Shown piece after piece: positions 24,722-33,720 of a DNA stretch of 64,000 nt. Source of the stretch: Conoideocrella luteorostrata. Taxonomy: Eukaryota; Ascomycota; Sordariomycetes; Hypocreales; Clavicipitaceae. Under the pieces are notes generated by a model. It saw only the letters and a list, made by a program, of their open reading frames with translations, made no database searches and was not told the origin of the DNA. Numbering within the stretch: position 1 is the stretch's first letter; every line of letters begins with the position of its first letter. Made by a program: the position numbers and the translations under genes. The stretch is from positions 1 to 64,000 of the forward strand of contig JASWJB010000108.1 in NCBI GenBank assembly GCA_032433595.1. Direction: 5' to 3'.

Positions 24722-25603
24722 CTATGCCCTCCGTTTCTCTTTCTTCCTCCGTTCCCACTCGGCGCGTTCCTCGTCGTCGCTCCCACTAAACTCGGCATCG
24801 TCGTCGCTCTCTTGGTCAAGCACACCACCACTACCAACACCGACGTGATTAGCTGATGCACTAGATGAATTGGTAGTAATAAAATCCCCCGCATTTTGAT
24901 TCGCATATTCATGCTGCTTAATCAGCTCTCTCAGTTTCTTATTCGTAGGGTCCACGAGCTGCAAGGCCGTGAGGCCGCCTTTGTTCTTGACGCGGGGATT
25001 TGAACCGGCCTCAAGCATCATTTCAATAAGAGCATGGCCAAATTCTCGTTGTGCTATCGGTTCGGAGTTGAGCCACCGGATGGCGGTGTGGAGGGGAGTA
25101 TCCCCTTCGAGGCGGTTGATCGGGTCGCATTCAAAAGAGGGTTGGTCCAGGAGGAGGTCTATGATTTCATCTTTTCAATAAGGAGTTAGTTTCGGCTTTC
25201 TTGCCTTCGCCTCATCTTCTCGGCAGTTCATTCATGGATTATATTTTTGTGTATACGTGAGTTGGGATGGCGTGGAGAGGCCGTTTGCTTGGGCAGTAGG
25301 GAGACATACAATTTCCCCGGGACGCAGCCTCGTGGTATAGGTGGTTTCCCATGACGGTAGTGGTTTCGTTTAAGAGCGTTGTGATTTCGGCGTCGGGTCT
25401 GCCCTGGAGGGTTTCGGAGAGGAGATCGGTGTTGTTGCGGCGACAGGACTCGATGAGGAGTTCTTTGGTGGAGGCGCCCTAGGCAGAAAAAGTAAGTTTG
25501 TGTTTGTGTTTGTGCTTGCGTTTGTATATGGGATATTTGGGGGGGGGGGGGGGGGGGGATAGATCAAGAGGTGGCATACTTCGTGTTCCGGGTCGGCAGG
25601 CAT
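24722..25603 (-). CDS. Small ankyrin-repeat protein with acidic C-terminus
   Basis: Exons 25580-25603, 25310-25478 and 24722-25170, giving 213 aa. The first exon codes only MPADPEHE. Intron 2 has a clear ACTAAC branch site before a purine-rich AAAAG acceptor. Ankyrin-type helices are visible: STKELLIESCRRNNTDLL, NHLYHEAASRGNYEIIDLLLD, GDTPLHTAIRW, ALIEMMLEAGSNPRVKNKGG and TALQLV. After residue 175 or so the chain is Ser-rich, then strongly acidic (ESDDDAEFSGSDDEE), and ends basic (RRKKEKRRA). The layout resembles budding yeast Ycr051w and related small nuclear or cytosolic ankyrin proteins of unknown function. Intron 1 carries a run of about 20 G on the plus strand (25539-25558), a spot prone to sequencing error. 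Confidence 0.85.
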
Positions 25604-26208
25604 GGTGGACGAACGGATATATATAGATAGACGAGTGGTGGTTTGTTTGAGAGGGTGAGTGATTGTCGGGCGAAGGGGGAGATGTGAAAGCCGGTGTTGA
25701 AGAAGGAAGGGGGGGTTGCTGTTCTGTTTTTGCACAGTTGAAATAGAGATTGCGCCGGATGAGTTGGCGATGGGGATGTGCTGACGTTGGTTTATGGTGG
25801 GGGTTGTTGTCACGAAGGGTTAGTGAGCTAGGGGTTGGTTGGTTGAAGGGGTCCCTCCCAAGGTGCTGCTGAACCGAGAGACACCTGCACCTGTAACAGG
25901 GGCGGCGGCAGCGCTAAAAGCGTGGTGCTAGTAGCTACTTAATTACAAGGCGGCGTGGTATTTATTATTGGACCCCACCATCAAATCGGACCCATGACAC
26001 AGCAAACCTCTCTTTTTTTTTTGGGTTCTTCAAGAGTCACGAATCTCATATATCGTTCAAACCTATACGATCCACGCCGCGCACGGATACACTTATACAC
26101 ACATCGATCAAGAAGCATTTTGCCTTTACAGCGACTTTTAATAATCTACACCCTTGATCTTCTAATCCTTTGCACTCCGAGATAACGCAGTGTGGCTGCT
26201 CAGCTACC
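25604..26208. promoter_or_regulatory. Divergent promoter region, ankyrin gene and RPC11
   Basis: These 605 bp lie between the start codons of two divergent genes. I see no extra gene. TATATA-like sequence lies near 25619-25626 on the ankyrin side, and a poly-T run (26010-26020) lies upstream of RPC11. Individual factor sites cannot be assigned. Confidence 0.45.
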
Positions 26209-26616
26209 ATGCTTCTATGTACGCAAAACCCCAATGCCTCGACACCTACTCCGAGACTAACTCGGTACTAATTTCTTGTTTTCCCAAAAACAGTCTGCCC
26301 CCAGTGCGCCAACATCCTCACCGTGTCCCTGACCAACCAGCGCACCAACCGCCTCGAATGCCGCACCTGTCCCTTCGAACACACCATCACTGAGCCCGTC
26401 TTCTCGCGGCGCATCTTTGAGCGCAGAGAAAAGGACGACGTCTTCGGTGGGCCAGGAGCATGGGATAACGCGCAAAAGGGGCGCGTGCAATGTCCTGCGG
26501 ATGGGTGCGATGGCAACGAGGCTGCGTTCTTTCAGGTCCAGATTAGGAGCGCTGATGAGCCTATGACGAGTTTCTTCAAATGTATGACTTGTGGGAATCG
26601 GTGGAGAGAGAACTAG
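26209..26616 (+). CDS. RPC11: DNA-directed RNA polymerase III subunit RPC11 (POLR3K)
   Basis: Exon 1 is only 10 nt (26209-26218) and encodes MLL plus one base. Exon 2 is 26294-26616. The protein is 110 aa, matching the usual 108-110. It starts MLLFCPQCANILTV, the invariant RPC11 N-terminus with the first zinc-ribbon cysteines. The second CxxC is CRTCPFEH, then DDVFGGPGAWDN. The TFIIS-like C-terminal ribbon reads CPADGC, QIRSADEPMTSFFKC and CGNRW. The RSADEPMT loop contains the acidic pair that drives RNA cleavage by polymerase III and is needed for termination and reinitiation. Residues and order are all present, so this should be functional. Confidence 0.95.
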
Positions 26617-27002
26617 ACTATTGCTGTTTGTGTTTGTGTTTGTGCTTTTCAAAGCGGCGAGGGCAATTTGGAGTTTGGATTAGCGATGTTTTAGGATGAA
26701 TAATACTAGGGTTCTTTGGCAGTTGCTTGGTTGTGAAGGATTGTTTCGTATAGGAGCCGTCAAGAGCATACCGCTGTGCTGCCTTTAGCGACCCGGCCGG
26801 AGCCTCAATTTGCGTTTTCTTGGAGGGCTCTGGTATGATCCAATGGTAACGAGGTGTCGATGCTCGCGTGCGGTTAAGAAGAGGCAGCTGTAATGGCACA
26901 ACGAAGTGACCAGCTCCGCACCGTCGTAGATGGAAGCTTGCGATTTTCGCAGACCGGAAAGACATGTGTCGTAACTACATGTCGTAATCGTGTATCGAAT
27001 CC
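26617..27002. other. Convergent intergenic region, RPC11 and MED31
   Basis: These 390 bp separate the two stop codons. A TGTTTGTG-rich run lies just after RPC11. No gene is visible. Confidence 0.5.
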
Positions 27003-27466
27003 TCACTCTCGATGCCACTGCACGGCGGCCTTCATCTCATCCTCGACCAATTTCTGCACCAAGTCCGGGCTCATGATATCCTGCCTGAACCGTTCCTGTT
27101 GCAGCAGCTCGAGATGCTTCAGCGTAGGTCCCGGGTATATCAGGTACTTTAGGTATGGCGGCTTTGCCCAGTACTGCAAGTACGCGAGGTAGGCTACGAA
27201 CGAGGGCTGCGTGAGAAGCTTCTGCGACGCGAGGTGGTTGAGGTAGAACGGGTTGGCGAGCGATTGAACAAACTAACATCTTGTGTGTAAGTAGATTGCC
27301 AGGGCGTATACATATACTGCGCTGGGGTTATTGGAACAAGACCCAAAATAACTACCTCAAGTTCAATCTCGAAGCGCGAATAGCCGCCGTACATGGGCTC
27401 GTTGTTGGCTGGAGGCGCAGGCGGCGACGACTCCATAGATACGTCTTGCGGTGTGTCTGTAGCCAT
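27003..27466 (-). CDS. MED31: Mediator complex subunit 31 (Soh1)
   Basis: Two exons, 27356-27466 and 27003-27272, giving 126 aa. MED31 is a small, highly conserved subunit of the Mediator middle module that links activators to RNA polymerase II. The N-terminus (about 1-29) is variable. The conserved domain starts YSRFEIELE, crosses the intron into FVQSLANPFYLNHLA, and goes on with PSFVAYLAYLQYW, PPYLKYLIYPGPTLKHLELLQ and the closing ERFRQDI. These blocks are diagnostic. The length matches the family. It is convergent with RPC11, a subunit of another nuclear transcription machine. Confidence 0.95.
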
Positions 27467-28330
27467 TGATTTGTATGTGTGTGGACGGATATGCTGATGC
27501 GGTGGACTGGTCGACGTCCGGGTGATTGGTGGTGATTGGTGGTAATACGAGCGACGATGGCGGATGTTGTTTCGAGGAGTAGGTTGCGAGCTGCATTGTT
27601 GCTGCTATATCGATGGCCGTCAAGCTGCCCCACTGGTAAACTGGAGTACTTACCAGGCGAGGAGTACAACATACATAAATATGACGGAGTACATCCATTA
27701 GAGAAAAAATTACTGTTCTAATACAATGCTACACAAGGATAGCTTTAAAAATAAAACGATAGTGTATAAATTATTAAGAATGTACGGAGTAAGCTGCTAG
27801 TTATTAGCCAGCGGTCAGCTGTGTTCCCTGCTGGCTTCATCATGCTACCTAGGTGGTTAGTGGGATGCTGCATTCGGCACGTACTTCACCAAGAATGCAG
27901 GCATCAAGCCATGCATGCACGTGAGGTTTTTCGCAACGACAAGCTCCGGTAGATGCAAGATAATCGTCGATTCTCTATACTGGCGAGCTCGGTTCCTGCG
28001 TTTCATAGACAGGGATCCGTGACGTGTGTGATCTCTGCTATTTTATACTTATGCGCCATAGGCTCACAAAACAGGGCTCGGTGCCAACTTTTGCTTCTAG
28101 ATGGAGCCGGACGATGCCATGCATGGCTTCTGTTATACATCCAACATTGGCCTAATCTTGGCGTGGGCACGACGGTCTACTAGGCAACAACACACAAGGA
28201 TCCCAGACCGTTCATAACTGGTCATTCAACCCACACATACAGGCGGCATAATATCCTTTGAACGTATAAAGAAAGAATGAAGAAGGGGAAGAAGAGGAAG
28301 AAGAGGAAGAAGAGGAAGAAACTCCGCATC
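27467..28330. other. Intergenic region
   Basis: This is 860 bp between MED31 and the broken phosphoesterase gene. TACGGAGTA-like copies sit at about 27682-27691 and 27783-27791. A GAAGAG-type microsatellite (28279-28321) runs into the start of the phosphoesterase relic and could encode a spurious Lys/Arg-rich leader. No gene is visible. Confidence 0.5.
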
Positions 28331-29389
28331 ATGTTCAACATAAAACCCAACATTCTCATCATATCAGACACCCACGGCAAAACACCTCTCCACCCTTCTT
28401 CCCTTTCGCTGCTCCCTACCGACGACGATGCCTTTTTAGCTGCCGACCTCACCAGAGCCGTCACAGGCTACCGGCATCCCCTCCCGCCCGCAGACGTTGT
28501 CGTCCACTGCGGCGACCTCACTAGGAGGAGCACCCTCCGTGAATATCAAGACACCTTCTCCATGCTGCGCTCCCTGCGAGCTCCCCTGAAGTTGGTCATT
28601 ACCGGGAACCACGATCATACGCTCGATAGTACCTACGACTTCGACTCACCTCAAGAGTATGAAGTGGACGAGGATGTTCAGGCGGTATGGAAGGTAATTA
28701 GAGATGTTCGGCAGGACGGAGTCCAGTATTTGAGCGAAGGGACTCACGACTTTACGCTTGCCAATGGCGCGGCGCTCAGGGTATACGCCAGTCAGAACAA
28801 CCCCCGGCGTATGGTTTGTGGGGATTCCAGTACTCGGGATGGCTTGTTTTCGAGATTCCACGAGGCTTGGATATTGCCATGGCACATGTTCCTCCGTATG
28901 GTATTCTGGACGGAGCGGGCAGAGGGCAATTTCTAGGAAGGCTACTTGATCATGCTGGGTGCGAGTATCACTTGGTGCCGTGGCTCGTGCAAGACCTCTA
29001 ATTCATTGCTTTGGGCACATTCATGAGGCGTGGGGCGCTCGTTACGGCACATGGAGCGATCCTGGGCTCGTGGAGACATTATGTCCTGTTAAAGAGCCTG
29101 TCATGGATGAGTACAGTTCGCGGCGATACAGACACTTCACGGGCTACAGCCAATAGCGCGGAGCAAAGACGATCCCGGAAACTCCCCCAAGGCAAGAAAG
29201 AGGCTGGTCGAGCTGAGTCGGCAGCGTAGGTTTCTTATTGATCTGACAGAAGAGCACACGCGTATTGAGAGGGATAAGAAAACGCTGTTCGTCAACGCGG
29301 CTATTTTGGACGTCGGGTATCGGCCATCACAGCTTCCTTGGATAATCGATGCGGATCTGCCGGGAGCTGCTGCGAACGTGACGGCATAG
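28331..29389 (+). pseudogene. Calcineurin-like metallophosphoesterase, broken by frameshifts
   Basis: Metal-binding motifs of the family appear in order but in different frames: SDTHG, HCGDLT and GNHDH in frame 2 (from the ATG at 28331 to about 28800); WGFQYSGW, IPRGLDIAMAHVPPYG and HAGCEY in frame 1 (about 28816-28970); GAVARARPLIHCFGHIHEAWG in frame 3 (about 28975-29060). Frame 2 returns with SPKARKRLVELSRQRRFLIDL and TLFVNAAILDVGYRP up to a stop at 29387. The first shift falls in a run of five C (28801-28805). The second lies near 28973. At least one more shift and an in-frame stop lie near 29150-29180. The HGPP-type motif also has Gly replaced by Val. Several independent lesions argue for a true pseudogene rather than one sequencing slip, though the C-run lesion alone could be an error. 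Confidence 0.82.
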
Positions 29390-30176
29390 ATAGTAGAGAC
29401 TGCGCTCGTGAAAGATCCTGGCCATGAAAGAGAGAACCCAACGTATCAGTAGAAAACACAAACAACTATTCGGAATTAATCAGAGCCTTATTCGTACATG
29501 TATGCTTTTCGGGAACACCTTTGCGCCAGTCAACACCACTAATACACATGTCGAGTCTAGTATTCCACAAGACGAGGCCGGCACATAAGCAGAGCTTGCT
29601 TACCATACCCTCTATATCTATGTGGGAAAAAATTCAATTTGAAAGGCTGTTATGCACCTCTTTGGCGACTCTAAAAAATCACACTTAGATACCCTACAGG
29701 GGGTTTCCTCAGCTAATAAACAATAGAGCAATTAAAGGTACCGGTTCTGCCCACTGTTTTATCTGTGCTAGAAGTTCGCTGCGGCAGCTATTGACTTTAC
29801 GGCCACATCAATGCAGAGACTCTGCAGAAGCAGAATAGTCCACAATGGCAATTGAATTGACTCAACATGAATTGATTAGAATTCTGCATTCGACATTCAT
29901 GGAGAAGAAGTACTTCCCTGCATTTGGGTGTAGCAATTACAATAAATAATTAGGCAGCATTCAAAGAAACAAACACATTAGGTTAAATATGGATAAATTA
30001 AACTGCGTATTAAGTGATCCAGGGGTATGGACTACATATTGAAAATTAAAATGTCAAGAGACCCGTTCACGCTTTTTGATCCCATGTGCCCCGTTCTCAT
30101 CGTATATCATTTGATACATCACCTAGCTCCATTCGACCAACTGAGCAAGGGTTGTTAACACCAATCAAGAAGCTCT
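29390..30176. other. Intergenic region
   Basis: About 790 bp of AT-rich sequence between the phosphoesterase relic and the 3' end of the CFEM gene. I see no gene or element in it. Confidence 0.5.
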
Positions 30177-30885
30177 TTACAGAGCAGCCGCGGCAGCGAG
30201 AATAGCAGCGAGGGCGCCAACGGCTGGCCCAACAACAGCAGCGGCGTTAGTTGAGGTTGGCTGAGCACTGGTCCGGGAGGCAGTCTGGGAGCCGGTGGTC
30301 TGGGGGGCCGAGGTGACATCTGTCCCAGTAGAAGCACCAGAGGAAGCAGCCCCGGAGGAAGAGCCAGTGGCAGTGGAGGTCCTGTTTGAGGAGTTGGTGG
30401 GAACAACGGTAGTTCCCGAAGTACGGACAACGACAGTAGTGCTACCGCCGGTCAAAGTAGCAGAACCGGTGTGGGTGGTGGTTTTAGAGCCAGATTGGGA
30501 GCTGGTCTGAGTACCGGTCTGAGTACCAGTCTGAGTGCCAACATTCTTGCACTGAGCATCGGCGATACTCTGTGCCTTGATTAGGTCGTTGAGGTCGCAC
30601 TTGTTCTGGGTAGCGCACAGGGTGACAGGTTGACGAAGCTTGGTTTGGGTGTCAGGCTTGCAAGCGCAAACAGCAACCTCTTTAGGGCTACCGGTGCAGC
30701 CTACTTGAGGGAGAGCATTCTCGATACAGGATTTCTAAAAAAAAAAAATACATGTTAGTCCATTGAGGTCACAAGCGATGGTGAAGCCAATTGATAGAAC
30801 AACTTACGACGCAAGAAGGGACACCGTCAAGGTTCTGAGCGGCAGCAAGGCCAGCGGCAGCAAGGGCAACGAAAGCAGTCTTCAT
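30177..30885 (-). CDS. CFEM-domain protein, secreted and probably GPI-anchored
   Basis: Exons 30808-30885 and 30177-30734 give 211 aa. Residues 1-17 are a signal peptide (MKTAFVALAAAGLAAAQ). The CFEM domain follows at once, with eight cysteines in the family order: P-S-C, K-S-C, V-G-C, V-C-A-C, T-L-C, N-K-C and A-Q-C. The position before the CxC, usually Asp (the haem ligand in Csa2-like proteins), appears as Glu/Val in SPKEVAVCAC, so haem binding is doubtful. A long Ser/Thr/Gly-rich stalk with TGTQ repeats follows (about 90-185). The chain ends in a hydrophobic Ala-rich tail (VVGPAVGALAAILAAAAAL) typical of GPI signals. CFEM proteins sit in the wall or at the surface, some taking part in haem uptake or host contact. 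A TTATAAG box lies on the minus strand near 31053-31060. Confidence 0.93.
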
Positions 30886-33426
30886 TTTGAAACAGGGGGT
30901 TTGTGAATGTGCACAGAGAGGAAGGGTCAAGTATGTACAAGACAGACGTTTAGATTGACAGATGAAGCTTGGCTTGAGGACGATAGGTACTAGAGGAATG
31001 AGGAGGCAAAGGGAGAAGAGCAGGAGGATATGGGGGGGCAGCTACGGGGTCTTCTTATAAGTCCCAGTGGCAAGAGCTACTCGCAAGCTTACAGAGAGCT
31101 CCTGCTTAAGACGTTGGGGGTGGATGTGTGGAATTCCCTGGGTACTCTGAACTAAACATAATGTACCTACACCTCTTTCGAGTGTATAGTTTGTCTGCCA
31201 AGCTACAAATTGCTGAAGACTACTCCGTACTCTATACACGTACCCCAGAGCAGCGCCTGCTTATTTGGCTGCAGCTCCAGCCAAAGCAAGGTGGGTGTCC
31301 TTGCGTTGCTTTGGCCGTCGCGTCGTTGCTTTGTCGACCAGACAGCAGAGTCTGATCCAAAGTCCACAGCCCGGCCCAAAATATCCACCGCCCCCAGCTC
31401 ACGGCCACAGCCTCAGCCCGGATTCGTGTAGTACAATATAAGATTCCACCCGCCCCATATTCCACTTCCAGGTACGCGTCTGGTACTCCGTACAAGGCGA
31501 GAAGTTTGCCACACCAGCATGGATCGGCCTGGAACTAGTGCTACAATAGTTAGTTACATGAGTCCTCACCCAAGATTGACTTTCTCGCTGCCAGAGGTTT
31601 CCCCATTCCCAACGCTGGACTCGTTGCCGTAGCGCTTGGCCCCCTGTGCCCCTTGATGTTTTGCTCTAGTGCCAGAAATGTATGTACGGAGTACCTCAAC
31701 TGTCATCATTTCTTTTCCTGTCTACGGAGTAACTACGTAAGGAGCACTCCGTACCTGCAGCGTCTCTTTACCCACTATGGTAAGCTTGTCAAGCAGGGAC
31801 GCGAAGCCGTGTTCGGTGAGAAGCTGGCAGACCGCAGGCTACGATCCGACAACCACACCCTGCGGCGGACGATAAGCACCCAGTGCGCCCCAAGGCGTTT
31901 TGCATTTCGCGTTTTTGCCAACTTTAGAAGCTTTCTCCAGTGATTCCTTCCACAGCCACAGTGATGGTGAAAGGCAACAGCCAAGAGAGTTTGAAGCCGC
32001 CAGCGAGATAGTTACTGCGTAGGATTGCCTCGCAATACTGACGTGGCTAGCTATGACGGAAGATGAGCGCCGTGCATCTACGAGCTCTCCATTGCCTCCA
32101 ATAGCAAGTGCCGGCCGTCAGCCTGTCAATGTTCACCATGCAGGGAATGTGCCGCCATATTCTCAAGCCTGGCGCGGGATAGCGATGCTGTTTCCGTCGT
32201 CCAGCCAGCCAGCCAGTCACTCAACAATCCAGCTACTCTAATCCAATCATCTGCCGAGAGGCCTGGTCAAGCAGATTAATCAATTTCCCGATTTCATTGG
32301 ACTATTTTCCGGTATGGCTGTGTGGACACGACAGAGACAAGCGGACAGGCCACAACAATAGTGTTTACATTAGCTGTCTTGCAAGCCTGCAAGCCTCTTC
32401 AACCCCTTGTTGTTAGACAGTCTCATACTTCGTACTCCGTACTCCGTACAGCTAATTGAATTGGCCCAGTGGTTGTAAGGGTTATTCAGACTACGACGTA
32501 CTAGCCTGCGATCCCTGGTACCTTTACCGAGCTTGCAGTGATGCAGTATTATCCCATTTTCGAGCCGCCAGTGTGATGAGCGCAGCTCATAACCTGCATT
32601 GACTTACGTGCTGTATCAAAAGCAGCATACCTCTACCAATTACTCCGTATTCAAGCTCTATTTTACCCCATACATTATCGAATTACTTGAACAACAAAAA
32701 AGAAGAAGAAGAAGAAGAAGAAGAAGAAGAAGAAGAAAAGTAACCGCTACAGTACTAGCTACAGTACTAGCTACAGTAAGGCAATGTGCACAATAGCACA
32801 TCGAGCAATAGCACTGTCTCAAAATTGCTGACACATCAGTAGATATCATGGCATTCTGCATGAATTTGGACCGCTTTGTCGTTGGCACCTCTCGACTGGC
32901 ATGTAACTAGAGTATTGTACGGCTAGAGCCTCCAAAGTACTCCGTAGGAAGAGTGAACTCGCTGATCTACTATGTAGTGTGACAGGATGTACATCGCGGA
33001 CAACAATGAACCAGAAAGAAAAAAAAACCTACAATGCTCCACACAACATAAAATGTATTGTGCAAATATAGCTTCTTCTATTCCACACTGTTTCAAGCGC
33101 AGTTGAGCATGCAGTCAAAGTCAAGTAGCAGCCATCGCGGCCCACACACCACATCAACAACATTCAATTGAATTGGCAACAACTATCGCATACAAAGCGG
33201 GAATTCGACCAAGATTAATACTATTAGTTGGCTAATTTAACATACTAAAACTCTATGCGTTTTCCGTTTAATTCTATCGCGGGTTTTAGTCGTGTGAGCA
33301 TAGACTCAATCCAACCGTTAATAGTCTCTTGCGACAGATTCCTGCTTCAGCAAAGCTCCAAATCGTCTTCTGACTACGGAGTAATGTGGCCTTTTTTTTA
33401 ACAAAAAAAAAAAAAAAAAAAACTAA
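30886..33426. other. Gene-free region with TACTCCGTA motifs and microsatellite
   Basis: 2.5 kb upstream of the CFEM gene without a supportable gene. TACTCCGTA/TACGGAGTA copies appear at about 31220, 31482, 31683, 31723, 31746, 32431-32450 (tandem), 32642, 32938 and 33376. An AAG microsatellite occupies 32698-32739, followed by a short tandem repeat built on GCTACAGTACTA (32747-32779). A poly-A tract ends at 33429. The right part leads into a transposase relic. Confidence 0.55.
32698..32739 (+). repeat. AAG trinucleotide microsatellite
   Basis: Some twelve to thirteen consecutive AAG units. It produces long Arg- or Leu-rich open frames on the two strands that are not genes. Confidence 0.9.
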
Positions 33427-33720
33427 AAAAACTCTTCAGTTACAGAGAGCCAAGCATTTTCTATTGGGCTTAAATCCGGGATTTGTGGGCGGTTAAAAAA
33501 GTATTATAGGCCATGTTCTTCCTTTCAGGTTCTAACTGGATTCTTCTGACCGGGCTCGTGGCTAGAATCGCCATCTTCTTCAAGGATGAGTTGAGTGCCC
33601 TTATCAAGCAATTCCTTTATGATATAGCCCCCAAAATTAGCTTCAATATATACTGCTTAGGTCATCTTGCCATTAGTATTTGAAGGCACAAATACCAGAT
33701 AATCGAAGCTGATGATGCCT
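33427..33720 (-). mobile_element. Tc1/mariner-type transposase relic
   Basis: The minus strand encodes PDLSPIENAW (33450-33479). This is the block around the third catalytic acidic residue (Glu) of Tc1/mariner DDE transposases. Upstream in the same frame are YIEANFGGYIIKELLDKGTQL and ILEEDGDSSH. The second is where the family has its second catalytic residue, as in Q-D/E-D-N/G-A-x-x-H. Stops interrupt the frame near 33525 and 33500, and the N-terminal half is not recognisable. No terminal inverted repeats were found by eye. It is a dead fragment. Confidence 0.75.
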
